64,000 nucleotides of DNA from Actinomadura sp. NBRC 104412 (lineage in GTDB: Bacteria; Actinomycetota; Actinomycetes; Streptosporangiales; Streptosporangiaceae). Below are positions 43,542-52,033 of this stretch, one piece after another. Where the stretch lies: NCBI RefSeq assembly GCF_030269515.1, contig NZ_BSTM01000028.1, forward strand, positions 31,757 to 95,756. Reading direction: 5' to 3'. The position numbers and the translations under genes were made by a program. Numbering within the stretch: position 1 is the first letter of the stretch; the number at the start of each line of letters is the position of its first letter. Below the pieces are notes generated by a model, which was not told the DNA's origin, did no database searches, and worked only from the letters and a program-made list of their open reading frames with translations.

Positions 43542-43943
43542 ATGGCGACGATGACCGCGGAACAGCGCCGCTCGGCCGCCAAGGCCGCGCACGAGGAGTA
43601 CATGGCCACCTGCCCGACCCATCAGCTGCTGGACATCATGAGCGCCAAATGGGCCTCGCTGATCCTGATCGAGCTGGCGGGCGGGACGCGGCGCTTCGCC
43701 GACATCGGCCGTGCCCTGCCGTCGGCGAGCGCGAAGATGCTCACGCAGACGCTGCGCTCCCTGGAACGGGACGGGTTCCTGACGCGCAGCGTGACGCCGG
43801 CCGTCCCGGTGCAGGTGGAGTACACGCTCACCCCGATGGGAGCGAGCCTGATCCCGCTACTGGCCGCCGCGAAGGACTGGGCCGACGCCAACATCGGTGC
43901 AATCCATTCGGCGCGCGCCCGCTACGACGCCGACAACGCCTGA
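43542..43943 (+). CDS. HxlR-family winged-helix regulator
   Basis: 133 aa, GGAGGTG upstream. Short N-terminal helix with Cys24 (ATCPTHQLLDIMSAKWASLI), then the HxlR fold: LIELAGGTRRFADIGRALPS, the recognition helix region SAKMLTQTLRSLERDGFLTR, and the wing VPVQVEYTLTPMGASLIPLL. The single N-terminal cysteine is the usual redox or electrophile sensor in this family. Probably controls the divergent quinone reductase. Confidence 0.88.
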   Translation: MATMTAEQRRSAAKAAHEEYMATCPTHQLLDIMSAKWASLILIELAGGTRRFADIGRALPSASAKMLTQTLRSLERDGFLTRSVTPAVPVQVEYTLTPMGASLIPLLAAAKDWADANIGAIHSARARYDADNA

Positions 43944-44041
43944 CCGAAGGCTCACCGCTTGCGGCGGGAGCCATCCAGGTGCCTGAGCCTTCCAGGTGAA
44001 TGCGCACGTAGGCAGAGATGACGTGTATATGCTGCCGGGCC

Positions 44042-45514
44042 ATGACCTCTCCCTCTCCCTCCCCCGTGGACATGGCGTTCGCCTTGCTGCGCGAGGGCCG
44101 AGCCGTGGACGCGCAGGAAGTGATGGTGAGGGAGGTGCGTGCGGTCGAGGCGCGGCATGGCAGGGGCAGCCCCGAATGGGCCGCCGTGCAGTGCGACTAC
44201 GGGCACGTCCTGCTGAACTCGGACCAGATGGACCAAGCCGTCGAGTGCTACCGCGAGGCGTGCTCCGGACCGCCGCCCGCCGACCCGGAGGGCTACAAGG
44301 ATCGCCTGACCTACCGGATGAACCTCGGGATGGCGCTACAGCTTGCCGGACGGCTCGACGAGGCGGAGGCCGAACTGCGCCACAACCTCCGGGAACGCCA
44401 GGGCTTCTACGGACGCGAGCACCCGGGTTATGCCTTCGCCCTGGAGGTGCTGGCGGACGTCCTGATGCGCGGTGGCAAGACGCACGAGGCCCGCGAGGCC
44501 ATCGAAGAGACGGTCGGCAACTTCTGGCGCAACGGCCATGAAAAGGTCGCCGGTGCGCTGGCGGTCCGCGCCGAGATCATGAAGACCGCGGGGATGGACG
44601 GAACGCCGTTCACCGGCCTGGAGCAGCTACCCGACGAGATCATCGCCGTGATGGCCGAAGCCGTTCTGAACCGGATCGACCGGGCGGACCCGAGGGTCGG
44701 CATGGCCCTCCTCAGGGATCTCGTGGCGGCGCTGGAGGCGCGGCTCGGCCCGGACCACCAGGCCACTCTCAACACCCTGTCCGTCTTGGCCAACCTCGGA
44801 AGGAACAGCGGCGACCAGACCGGACGCGTCGACGCGCTCCGCCGGGTTGTGGCCGCGTACGACCGCCAGGGAAGGGTCGAGGACAGCGTCAGCGCGTTGA
44901 TGGGACTGGCGCTGGCACTGACCGACAGCGGTGATCGGGAGGGCGGGCTGGGGGCGTACCAGGACGCGCGGGCACGGGCGGACCGGCTCGGTAGCCCGGA
45001 GCTGACCTCCCAGGTGCTGTGCAACTGGGGTCTGGTGCTGGCCGAGGCGGAGCGGTTCGCCGAGGCCGAGCAGCGCATGCGCGAGGCGGTGGCGTACGCG
45101 CAACGCGGTGCCGACCATGAGATGCTCGGCCGCGCCCAGATCGCTCTGGGCCTGTTCCTGCAGCATCGCGGGCGCCTGGACGAGGCACGGCAGATCGTCG
45201 AGGCGGGCCTGGCCGTCATGGACCCGGCCCACCCCGACGCGATCATCGGGCGCAGCCACCTGGGGGCGATCCACCAGGGCGAGTCGTGCGGCTGCGGCGC
45301 GCTCGGAGACACGCTCAGCGCCGCGTTCCGCGACTTCGTCCTCGCCAGGCTGCCCGCGGACCTGCTCAGCGGCCTGGACGTGAACATCGTGGACGGCGAG
45401 TTCAAGGTCGAGGTCCAGCTCAACCGGGAACCCGCACCCGACGAACTGGACCACCTCAACCGCGTGATGAACGCGGCGACCGCCGAGTTCCGCCGCCGCG
45501 TCCTCGCGTCCTGA
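44042..45514 (+). CDS. tetratricopeptide-repeat protein
   Basis: 490 aa from ATG 44042; an ATG at 44018 is possible. A TATATG-like -10 just upstream suggests a leaderless or short-leader transcript. The body is made of Kinesin-light-chain-like TPRs (LRHNLRERQGFYGREHPGYA, LEARLGPDHQATLNTLSVLA, LIALGLFLQHRG-type). The last 90 residues are non-repetitive with a Cys-Gly-Cys-Gly turn (ESCGCGALG) and VDGEFKVEVQLNREPAPDEL. Soluble; a scaffold for unknown partners. Not in the M. tuberculosis-type order. Confidence 0.75.
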   Translation: MTSPSPSPVDMAFALLREGRAVDAQEVMVREVRAVEARHGRGSPEWAAVQCDYGHVLLNSDQMDQAVECYREACSGPPPADPEGYKDRLTYRMNLGMALQLAGRLDEAEAELRHNLRERQGFYGREHPGYAFALEVLADVLMRGGKTHEAREAIEETVGNFWRNGHEKVAGALAVRAEIMKTAGMDGTPFTGLEQLPDEIIAVMAEAVLNRIDRADPRVGMALLRDLVAALEARLGPDHQATLNTLSVLANLGRNSGDQTGRVDALRRVVAAYDRQGRVEDSVSALMGLALALTDSGDREGGLGAYQDARARADRLGSPELTSQVLCNWGLVLAEAERFAEAEQRMREAVAYAQRGADHEMLGRAQIALGLFLQHRGRLDEARQIVEAGLAVMDPAHPDAIIGRSHLGAIHQGESCGCGALGDTLSAAFRDFVLARLPADLLSGLDVNIVDGEFKVEVQLNREPAPDELDHLNRVMNAATAEFRRRVLAS

Positions 45515-45592
45515 CACGGCCCCCCGGCGTTCGCGGCCGGGGGCGGATGACGCGCACGTCCGGCGGGCAGGGGGATCGCTAGGCTGAGCGCC

Positions 45593-45751
45593 ATGAAGAA
45601 GTGGGAGTACGCGACCGTTCCGCTGCTGGTCCACGCGACCAAGCAGATCCTTGACAACTGGGGCCAGGACGGATGGGAGCTCGTCACCGTCCTGCCCGGG
45701 CCGAACCCGGAGAACCTGGTGGCCTACTTCAAGCGCGAACTGGAGAAGTGA
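45593..45751 (+). CDS. DUF4177 protein (52 aa)
   Basis: 52 aa. MKKWEYATVPLL, then ILDNWGQDGWELVTVLPG and AYFKRELEK match the DUF4177 family, including the conserved WEY and GWELV motifs. The same small gene precedes the RidA gene in M. tuberculosis (Rv3678A), consistent with the synteny of this region. Its stop is 1 bp before the RidA GTG start, so the two are cotranscribed. Role unknown. Confidence 0.8.
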   Translation: MKKWEYATVPLLVHATKQILDNWGQDGWELVTVLPGPNPENLVAYFKRELEK

Positions 45752-45752
45752 C

Positions 45753-46214
45753 GTGGCGACCCCGGAGGAGCGCATCCGCGAGCTCGGCCTGGAGCTGCCC
45801 GAACCGGTCGCCCCGGCGGGCTCGTACGTTCCCACGGTCAGGACGGGTTCGCTGGTCTACACCGCGGGACAGGTCCCGTTCGTGAAGGGTGAGCTGCGCG
45901 TCCTGGGCAAGGTCGGCGCCGAGGTCGATCCGGAGGTGGCGGCCGAGCAGGCCCGGATCTGCGCGCTCAACTGCGTCGCGGCGCTCAAGGCCGAGGTCGG
46001 CGAGCTGTCGAGGATCGCCAGGATCGTCAAGGTCGTCGGTTTCGTGGCCAGCGCGCCGGACTTCTTCGGCCAGCCCAAGGTGATCAACGGGGCCAGCGAC
46101 CTGCTGAAGGAGATCTTCGGCCCGGCGGGGGCCCACGCCCGCAGCGCGGTCGGCGTCGCCGTCCTGCCCAACAACGTCCCGGTCGAGGTGGAGCTGATCG
46201 CCGAGATCGCCTGA
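45753..46214 (+). CDS. RidA-family protein (Rv3678c-like)
   Basis: 153 aa from GTG 45753, with GGAG 9 bases upstream inside the preceding gene. The pattern GLELPEPVAPAGSYVPTVRT, LVYTAGQVPF, and the C-terminal SAVGVAVLPNNVPVEVELIA is the RidA/YjgF/UK114 fold in its longer 'YjgH/YoaB-like' subgroup. The classic catalytic Arg of enamine deaminases (R105 in E. coli RidA) is not at its usual place (HARSAVGVAVLP), so true imine-deaminase activity is uncertain. A trimeric assembly is expected. Confidence 0.85.
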   Translation: MATPEERIRELGLELPEPVAPAGSYVPTVRTGSLVYTAGQVPFVKGELRVLGKVGAEVDPEVAAEQARICALNCVAALKAEVGELSRIARIVKVVGFVASAPDFFGQPKVINGASDLLKEIFGPAGAHARSAVGVAVLPNNVPVEVELIAEIA

Positions 46215-46281
46215 CGGGAGGGCGTGAGCCCGGGCCGGCGTTCGCCCGCGCTCTTGACGGAATGGCGTTCGGTATGTGCGA

Positions 46282-47166
46282 ATGGGCCGCCATGAGGATC
46301 ACACGTTGGGGCGGCCCATGCTGAACGGGCTCAAACTCTCGGGCGCGCTCAAGGCGCGGTTCGAGGACATCCATTCCGGCAGGACACAGCCGGTGCCGGC
46401 TCGGGACGCCGCGACGGTGGTCGTCCTGCGCGACCACGCCGAGCGCGGTCTGGAGGCGTTCATGCTGCGGCGGGTCGCCTCCATGGCCTTCGCTCCGGGC
46501 GCCTACGTGTTCCCCGGCGGTTCCGTCGACCCGCGGGACGGGGAGGCGGATCTCGCGTGGTCGGGCCCGTCCCCGGCGGAGTGGGGCGCGGCGTTCGCGG
46601 CCGGTGAGACGCTGGCGCGCGAGCTGGTGTGCGCGGCGGTCCGGGAGACGTTCGAGGAGACGCTGGTCCTGCTGGCCGGTCCCACCGAGTCGACGGTCGT
46701 GGACGACACCCGGGGCGAGGGCTGGGAGGCCGACCGGCAGGCCCTCCTCGACCGCTCCCTGTCCTTCGGCGAATTCCTGGACCGGCGTGACCTGGTGCTG
46801 CGCTCGGACCTGCTGCGTCCCTGGGCGCACTGGATCACCCCGGTGATCGAGCCCAGGCGGTACGACACCCGGTTCTTCGTCGCGGGGATGCCGGACGGCC
46901 AGCGGGCCCGGGACGTCAGCACCGAGGCCGACCGGGTGGCCTGGGTCCGTCCCGCGGAGGCGGTGGAACGGGCGCGGGCGGGCGAGTGGTTCCTGCTGCC
47001 CCCGACCCTGGCGACCATGGTGGAGCTGTCGGCGTACGAGACGGTCGCCGACGTCCTGGCCGCGCCCCGCCGGATCGTGACGTACGAGCCGGTGGCCGAG
47101 ATCGTGGACGGCGAGGCGTGGCTGAGACTGCCGGAGGGCGTCGCCGAGCACTATCCGCAGGGATGA
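46282..47166 (+). CDS. Nudix hydrolase
   Basis: 294 aa if begun at ATG 46282; GTG 46276 and ATG 46318 are alternatives and none has a strong ribosome site. The Nudix box is stretched: GGSVDPRD (G-x5-E variant) then after an insertion RELVCAAVRETFEETLVLLA (R-E-x-x-E-E). The long insertion and the C-terminal helical part are typical of the Nudt19-like/CoA-type subgroup. It hydrolyses a nucleoside diphosphate linked to another moiety, possibly acyl-CoA (family inference). It lies between RidA and the metallo-hydrolase gene. Confidence 0.82.
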   Translation: MGRHEDHTLGRPMLNGLKLSGALKARFEDIHSGRTQPVPARDAATVVVLRDHAERGLEAFMLRRVASMAFAPGAYVFPGGSVDPRDGEADLAWSGPSPAEWGAAFAAGETLARELVCAAVRETFEETLVLLAGPTESTVVDDTRGEGWEADRQALLDRSLSFGEFLDRRDLVLRSDLLRPWAHWITPVIEPRRYDTRFFVAGMPDGQRARDVSTEADRVAWVRPAEAVERARAGEWFLLPPTLATMVELSAYETVADVLAAPRRIVTYEPVAEIVDGEAWLRLPEGVAEHYPQG

Positions 47167-47191
47167 GGGGCGCTTCGCGGAGGAGGCGGTG

Positions 47192-48157
47192 ATGCCCGGA
47201 CGGCGGAGCCGGAACGTGCCGCTGTCGCGGGCCTTCCTGTGGCGGCTGGCGGGAACGCCCGCCTTGCGGTACCTGGAGCGCCTGGGCTGGAACCCGGCGC
47301 GGCATCCCGATCTCCGGTCGGGCAGGATGGGTCGGATGAGCGAGATCGACGGGATGGGCACGGATCGGGCGACCTGCTGGCTCGCGCCGAATCCGTCCGC
47401 GATGACCCTGGACGGCACCAACACCTGGGTCATCGGGGAGCCCGGTGCCGAGGAGGTCGTGGTCGTAGACCCGGGGCCCAAGGACGACGTCCACCTCAAG
47501 CGGGTCGTGGACGGGATCGCGGCGCAGGGCCGCCGGGTGGGTCTGGTGCTCCTCACCCACGGCCATCCGGACCATTCGGCGGGCGCCAAACGGTTCTCGG
47601 AACTGGCCTCCTCCGCCGCCTCCGCGGCTTCGACGGCGCGGCGGCCGGTGGCCGTCCGAGCGCTCGATCCGCGGCACCGGCTGGGGGACGAGGGCCTCGC
47701 CGAAGGCGACGTGGTCACGACGGGAGGTCTGGAACTGCGCGTCATGGAGACGCCCGGCCATTCGAACGACTCGCTGACCTTCTGGCTCCCCGCCGACCGC
47801 GCCGTCCTCACCGGGGACACGGTCCTGGGGTACGGGACGACCGTCGTGGAGGGCAGGCTCGGCGACTACCTGAGCTCGCTCGACCGGCTCCGCGCGTTCT
47901 CCGAGGACGTGGAGGCCGCCACGATCCTGCCGGGGCACGGGCCCAAGCTCGACGACCCGATCGGAGCGCTCGACCACTACATCAGCCATCGCCGGGAGCG
48001 ACTGGCCCAGGTGGAGGAGGCCGTCGCCGCCGGTGCGCGTACGGCCAAGGAGGTCGTCGCACGGGTCTACGCGGACGTGGACAAGTCACTGTGGCCGGCG
48101 GCCGAGTGGTCGGTCCAGGCCCAGCTCGACTACCTGAAGGAACGCGGCGGGGCGTGA
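47192..48157 (+). CDS. metallo-beta-lactamase-fold hydrolase (Rv3677c-like)
   Basis: 321 aa from ATG 47192, which has GGAGGAGGC 5 bases upstream; M47336 would give a shorter form. Zinc-binding motifs are THGHPDHSAG (HxHxDH), ETPGHSNDSL (H), LTGDTVLG (D) and PGHGPKLDD (H). The C-terminal AVAAGARTAKEVVARVYADV is the LACTB2-type winged-helix tail, so it may be an endoribonuclease-like or glyoxalase II-type hydrolase. The start 25 bp after the Nudix stop suggests cotranscription. It converges with crp. Confidence 0.88.
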   Translation: MPGRRSRNVPLSRAFLWRLAGTPALRYLERLGWNPARHPDLRSGRMGRMSEIDGMGTDRATCWLAPNPSAMTLDGTNTWVIGEPGAEEVVVVDPGPKDDVHLKRVVDGIAAQGRRVGLVLLTHGHPDHSAGAKRFSELASSAASAASTARRPVAVRALDPRHRLGDEGLAEGDVVTTGGLELRVMETPGHSNDSLTFWLPADRAVLTGDTVLGYGTTVVEGRLGDYLSSLDRLRAFSEDVEAATILPGHGPKLDDPIGALDHYISHRRERLAQVEEAVAAGARTAKEVVARVYADVDKSLWPAAEWSVQAQLDYLKERGGA

Positions 48158-48182
48158 CCGGCCCGTCAGGGGGCCGCTTCGG

Positions 48183-48869
48183 CTACTTCGACCGCTTGCG
48201 GAGCCGTTCGATGTCGAGGATGACGACGGCGCGCGCCTCGATCCGCAGCCAGTTGCGCTGGGCGAAGTCGGCCAGGGCCTTGTTCACCGTCTCCCGGGAC
48301 GCGCCGACGAGCTGCGCCAGCTCCTCCTGGGTGAGGTCGTGGTGAACGTGCAGCCCCGTCTCGGTGGGCTGCCCGAAGCGCTCGGCGAGGTCCAGGAGCT
48401 GCTTGGCGACACGTCCCGGCACGTCGGTGAAGACCAGGTCGGCCATCACGTCGTTGGTGCGCCGCAGCCGCTGCGCCAGGGCGCGCAGGAGTTGAACGGC
48501 CACCTCCGGGTGCCCGGTGAGCCAGGGACGCAGATCGTCGTGCCCGAGCCCGGCCAGCCTGCACTCGGTGACCGCGATCGCGCTGGCCGTGCGCGGACGC
48601 GGGTCGAACAGCGACAGCTCGCCGAACATCTCGCTGGGGCCGAGCACGCTGAGCAGGTTCTCGCGGCCGTCCGGGGCCGCCCTGGTCAGCTTGATCTTCC
48701 CGTCCAGCACGACGTAGAGGCGGTCGCCCGTCTCGCCCTCGTTGAACAGCGTCTGGCCGCGTGCCAGCCGCACCTCGGTCACGTTGGCGCGCAGCGCCTT
48801 GGCGCCCTGCTCGTCGAGTGCCTCGAACAGCGGGGCCCTGCTCAGAACGTCCACGTCGCGGTCGGTCAC
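48183..48869 (-). CDS. crp: Crp/Fnr-family cAMP receptor protein
   Basis: 228 aa from GTG 48869 (GAGGAGAAG upstream). The cyclic-nucleotide domain has DRLYVVLDGKIKLTRAAPDG and the phosphate-binding cassette FGELSLFDPRPRTASA (GELS...RTAS). The C-terminal HTH is TQEELAQLVGASRETVNKAL, the recognition helix carrying SRETVNKA as in mycobacterial and Streptomyces Crp. It controls carbon, respiratory and developmental genes in response to cAMP. Divergent from nth with a matching Crp site in the gap, so it probably controls its own transcription. Orthologue of M. tuberculosis Rv3676 by sequence pattern and position. Confidence 0.93.
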   Translation of the reverse strand: MTDRDVDVLSRAPLFEALDEQGAKALRANVTEVRLARGQTLFNEGETGDRLYVVLDGKIKLTRAAPDGRENLLSVLGPSEMFGELSLFDPRPRTASAIAVTECRLAGLGHDDLRPWLTGHPEVAVQLLRALAQRLRRTNDVMADLVFTDVPGRVAKQLLDLAERFGQPTETGLHVHHDLTQEELAQLVGASRETVNKALADFAQRNWLRIEARAVVILDIERLRKRSK

Positions 48870-48900
48870 GCTTCTCCTCCTCGAACACCTGCATACATAG

Positions 48901-48916
48901 TGTGACGTACGTCCCA
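48901..48916. promoter_or_regulatory. candidate Crp-binding site
   Basis: TGTGACGTACGTCCCA matches the consensus TGTGA-N6-TCACA with one mismatch in the right half and has a perfectly palindromic centre (ACGTACGT). It lies about 30 bp upstream of the crp start and 70 bp upstream of nth. A second CGTACGT-like word (GCGTACGTGA) follows at 48919-48928. This suggests crp autoregulation. Confidence 0.6.
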
Positions 48917-48983
48917 CCGCGTACGTGAAGGTAGGGTCCGCGGCTCGCCTGATATGGCGGGCCGAGGACGTACCCTTGCCCAC

Positions 48984-49736
48984 GTGCCTCGCAACGGTAG
49001 CCCCGCCTCCGTGACGGCGGCCCGCAGACCCCGGCCTCGGGAGGAGACGCGCCTCGCGCTGGTCCGCCGTGCCCGGCGGATCAACCGCGAGCTGGCCGCG
49101 CTCTACCCCGACGCCCACTGCGAGCTGGACTTCACCAACCCGCTCGAGCTGCTGGTCGCCACGATCCTGTCCGCCCAGTCTACGGATCGCCGGGTGAACA
49201 TGGTCACACCGGCGCTCTTCGCCCGGTATCGGACGGCCGAGGACTATGCCGCCGCGGATCGTGCGGAGCTGGAGGGCCTGGTCCAGTCGACCGGCTTCTT
49301 CCGGGCCAAGTCCAATAATATTATGAAACTGGGGCATGAGCTGTGCGAACGTTTCGACGGTCAGGTACCGGACAACCTCGATGATCTGGTAAGTCTGCCC
49401 GGTGTCGGGCGCAAGACGGCCAACGTGGTCCTGGGCAACGCCTTCGGCGTTCCGGGCATCACCGTCGACACCCATTTCGGCCGGCTGGCCCGCCGTTTCG
49501 GCTGGACCACCGAGACCGACCCGGTGAAGGTCGAGCGGATCGTCGGCGAGCTGATCCCCCGCAAGGACTGGACGATGCTCTCGCACCGGCTGATCTGGCA
49601 CGGCCGCCGCATCTGCCATGCCCGCCGTCCCGCCTGCGGCGCCTGCCCCCTGGCCCGGCTGTGCCCGTCCTACGGGGAAGGCCCGACGGACGAGGCCACC
49701 GCGCGCAAGCTGGTCAAGGAGGGGCCGTTCTCATGA
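48984..49736 (+). CDS. nth: endonuclease III
   Basis: 250 aa from GTG 48984. TACCCT is well placed as a -10 for leaderless translation there; ATG 48954 would add ten residues. HhH motif LPGVGRKTANVVLG with the catalytic Lys, the catalytic Asp in TVDTHFGRLARR, and the [4Fe-4S] cluster C-x6-C-x2-C-x5-C (ICHARRPACGACPLARLC) are complete. It excises oxidised pyrimidines and nicks the abasic site in base excision repair. The order crp-nth-Nudix-marP is the same as in M. tuberculosis. Confidence 0.94.
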   Translation: MPRNGSPASVTAARRPRPREETRLALVRRARRINRELAALYPDAHCELDFTNPLELLVATILSAQSTDRRVNMVTPALFARYRTAEDYAAADRAELEGLVQSTGFFRAKSNNIMKLGHELCERFDGQVPDNLDDLVSLPGVGRKTANVVLGNAFGVPGITVDTHFGRLARRFGWTTETDPVKVERIVGELIPRKDWTMLSHRLIWHGRRICHARRPACGACPLARLCPSYGEGPTDEATARKLVKEGPFS

Positions 49737-49800
49737 CGTCCGGCCGGCGAGCAGGGACGTGGCGCTCCCGTCACTCCCGTCCAGCGGGCGGGGACGCGGC

Positions 49801-50469
49801 GTGACCGGCCACCCCGACCACCCCAAGACCTCTCCCGCGTGGCTCGACCGCTTCCTCGCGGCCGCTCCGGGCATGAGGATTCCCGACCGTCCCAGGCCGC
49901 GTCCCGGATCGCGTCCGGCGGCGGTCCTGATCCTGTTCGGCGAGGGCCCGGAAGGGCCGGACATCCTCCTCACGGAACGGGCCGCGACGCTCAACAAGCA
50001 CGCCGGGCAACCCGCGTTCCCCGGCGGGCGCATCGACCCCGAGGACGACGGCCCGGTGGGTGCGGCCCTCCGGGAGGCGTGGGAGGAGGCCGGGGTCGAG
50101 CCTTCGGGCGTGGAGGTCCTGACCACGCTCCCCGAGCTGTACCTGCCGCATAGCGACCACCGCGTGACGCCCGTCGCCGCCTGGTGGCGCGAGCCGTCCG
50201 AGATCGCCCCGGGACACCCGGGGGAGGTCGCCACCGTGGCGCGGGTGCCGATCGCCGAACTGGTGGATCCGGCGAACCGGCTGACCGTCCGGCACCCGTC
50301 GGGGATCCGCGTCGGACCCGCCTTCCGCGTACGGGGCATGCTCGTGTGGGGCTTCACCGCACTCCTACTCACCCACGTCCTGGACGCGGGCGGGTGGAGC
50401 CGTCCCTGGGACTCCGGCCGCGTCGAGGACCTTCCACAGGAGGTCATCGACCTGTCCTCGCGCGGCTGA
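49801..50469 (+). CDS. Nudix hydrolase, CoA pyrophosphatase type (Rv3672c-like)
   Basis: 222 aa from GTG 49801. FPGGRIDPEDDGPVGAALRE followed by AWEEAGVEPSG is a textbook Nudix box (G-x5-E-x7-R-E-x-x-E-E), and LLTERAATLNKHAGQPAFPG matches the CoA-type signature (L-L-T-x-R, G-Q-x-[A/S]-F-P-G-G). It should cut CoA or acyl-CoA to phosphopantetheine and 3',5'-ADP. The 65 bp after nth hold only a 22-codon frame. The thioredoxin-like gene found here in M. tuberculosis (Rv3673c) is absent. Confidence 0.88.
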   Translation: MTGHPDHPKTSPAWLDRFLAAAPGMRIPDRPRPRPGSRPAAVLILFGEGPEGPDILLTERAATLNKHAGQPAFPGGRIDPEDDGPVGAALREAWEEAGVEPSGVEVLTTLPELYLPHSDHRVTPVAAWWREPSEIAPGHPGEVATVARVPIAELVDPANRLTVRHPSGIRVGPAFRVRGMLVWGFTALLLTHVLDAGGWSRPWDSGRVEDLPQEVIDLSSRG

Positions 50470-50740
50470 ACCCACCGCCTCCCCGCCGTTGCGCCTTGCT
50501 CCGCATGCGTCGTCGGCGTGTCGCGAGAGAAAATTCAGAACCTCTGATGGCGGTCCCCTGACGTCCCCCGCGAGTCCATGGGCGGACGCTGGTGGCCCGA
50601 TGACCGGCCGATCTCTCGCCATCCTCTTCCCATGCGCGGACGGTGACCGCATCGCATCGCCCTCCGCGGCTACACGAGTGCACATAATCTGGTACATCGA
50701 GGGGACGTGCAACGGCCCCCTGGCGCTATACGGTGATGCG

Positions 50741-51937
50741 GTGCTGGGCGACCACCTTCTAGACCTGATACTGCTCGTGCTCGTCGTGCTCTTCGCGGTA
50801 TCGGGCTACCGCCAGGGCTTCATCGTGAGCCTGCTGAGCTTCGGGGGATTCGTCGGCGGTGGCGTCGTGGGCGTGCTCATCGCCCCGCCGATCGCCGAGG
50901 CGACCGTGGACGGCGCCGCGCAGCAGGCGCTGCTGGCCATCGTCATCGCGTTCCTGTCGGCCACCTTCGGACAGCTCCTCGCGTCCTCGCTCGGCGCCGT
51001 CCTGCGCAACCGGGTGACCGGCATCAACGCGCGCGCGGTGGACGCGGCCGGCGGCGCCGTGGTGAGCTCGCTGTCGCTGCTGATCGTCGCCTGGTTCTTC
51101 GGGACGCTGGTCGCCAACTCCGAGTTCCGCCCGGTGCGCACCCAGGTCAAGGCGTCCACGATCATCAACGGCATCGACGACATGATGCCGTCGCAGGCCC
51201 AGAGCTGGTTCGCCTCGTTCCAGGGGTTCGTGAAGAGCAGCGAGTTCCCGCAGGTCTTCAACGGGCTGGGCGGCGAGTCGGTGGTGGAGGTGCCGCCGCC
51301 GAACGACGCGATCCTCGACACCGAGGCGCTGCGCGCCGCCAAGCGCAGCATCGTGAAGGTGGTCAGCACCGCGCCGCAGTGCCAGCGCAAGATCGAGGGC
51401 ACCGGCTTCGTGTACGCCCCGGAGCGCGTGATGACCAATGCGCACGTGGTGGCGGGGGCGCGCGGCCAGTCCACGATCGCCTCGCTGAGCGGCGCCCGCG
51501 ACCGCGGCCGGGTCGTGCTGTACGACCCCAGGCGCGACATCGCGATCCTGCACGTGCCTGGGCTGGAGGCGCCGCCGCTGAAGTTCGCGGGACCCGCGCG
51601 GGTCCGGGACGACGCCATCATCGCCGGTTTCCCGAAGAACCACCCGTTCACCGCCAGCGCCGCGCGGATCCGCGCACGCCAGACCGCCAGGGGCCCGGAC
51701 ATCTACCACTCCGGCCAGGTCAGCCGTGAGATCTACGCCATCCGCGGCACGGTCGAGCCGGGGAACTCCGGCGGCCCCCTGCTCGCCCGCGACGGCACGG
51801 TCTACGGCGTCATCTTCGCCGCGGCCTTGGACGCGCCGTCCACCGGCTACGCGCTCACCGCCAAGGAGGTCGCGGCGGACGCCCGCGCCGGCGCCCTGTC
51901 CACCACGCCTGTCTCCACCCAGAGCTGCTCCGACTGA
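50741..51937 (+). CDS. marP: MarP-type membrane serine protease
   Basis: 398 aa from GTG 50741, almost exactly the 397 aa of M. tuberculosis MarP (Rv3671c). There is no ribosome site, and TATACG upstream suggests leaderless translation. Four N-terminal membrane helices (CvpA/colicin V-like: LDLILLVLVVLFAVSGYRQG, GFVGGGVVGVLIAPPI, LLAIVIAFLSATFGQLLA, VVSSLSLLIVAWFFGTLV) are followed by a periplasmic chymotrypsin-like protease. The triad is His in TNAHVVAG, Asp in DPRRDIAIL, Ser in PGNSGGPLL. MarP is needed for acid and oxidative stress resistance by processing a peptidoglycan hydrolase. Two cysteines (PQC, SCSD) may form the regulatory disulfide. Confidence 0.92.
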   Translation: MLGDHLLDLILLVLVVLFAVSGYRQGFIVSLLSFGGFVGGGVVGVLIAPPIAEATVDGAAQQALLAIVIAFLSATFGQLLASSLGAVLRNRVTGINARAVDAAGGAVVSSLSLLIVAWFFGTLVANSEFRPVRTQVKASTIINGIDDMMPSQAQSWFASFQGFVKSSEFPQVFNGLGGESVVEVPPPNDAILDTEALRAAKRSIVKVVSTAPQCQRKIEGTGFVYAPERVMTNAHVVAGARGQSTIASLSGARDRGRVVLYDPRRDIAILHVPGLEAPPLKFAGPARVRDDAIIAGFPKNHPFTASAARIRARQTARGPDIYHSGQVSREIYAIRGTVEPGNSGGPLLARDGTVYGVIFAAALDAPSTGYALTAKEVAADARAGALSTTPVSTQSCSD

Positions 51938-51956
51938 CCTGGGGCAGAAAGTGGGT

Positions 51957-52033
51957 GGGCGGTGGGTTGACCTGGGTCACGGAGCGGATGGGCGGTGGGT
52001 TGACCTGGGTCACGGAGTAGATGGGCGGTGGGT
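51957..52033. repeat. 33-bp tandem repeat spanning the 3' end of the DUF309 gene
   Basis: Two nearly identical 33-bp units (51957-51989 and 51990-52022) begin GGGCGGTGGGTTGACCTGGG and end ACGGAG(CG/TA)GAT, followed by an 11-bp partial third unit. On the minus strand the partial unit encodes the last codons of the DUF309 protein (THRPSTP and stop) and the full units lie after the stop. It arose by slippage or local duplication of the gene's end. Confidence 0.75.

Noticed and set aside
49733..49801. 22-codon frame with ATGA overlap after nth
   Set aside because: No similarity and too short. It may be a vestige of the thioredoxin-like gene present here in mycobacteria, but nothing in the sequence supports that.
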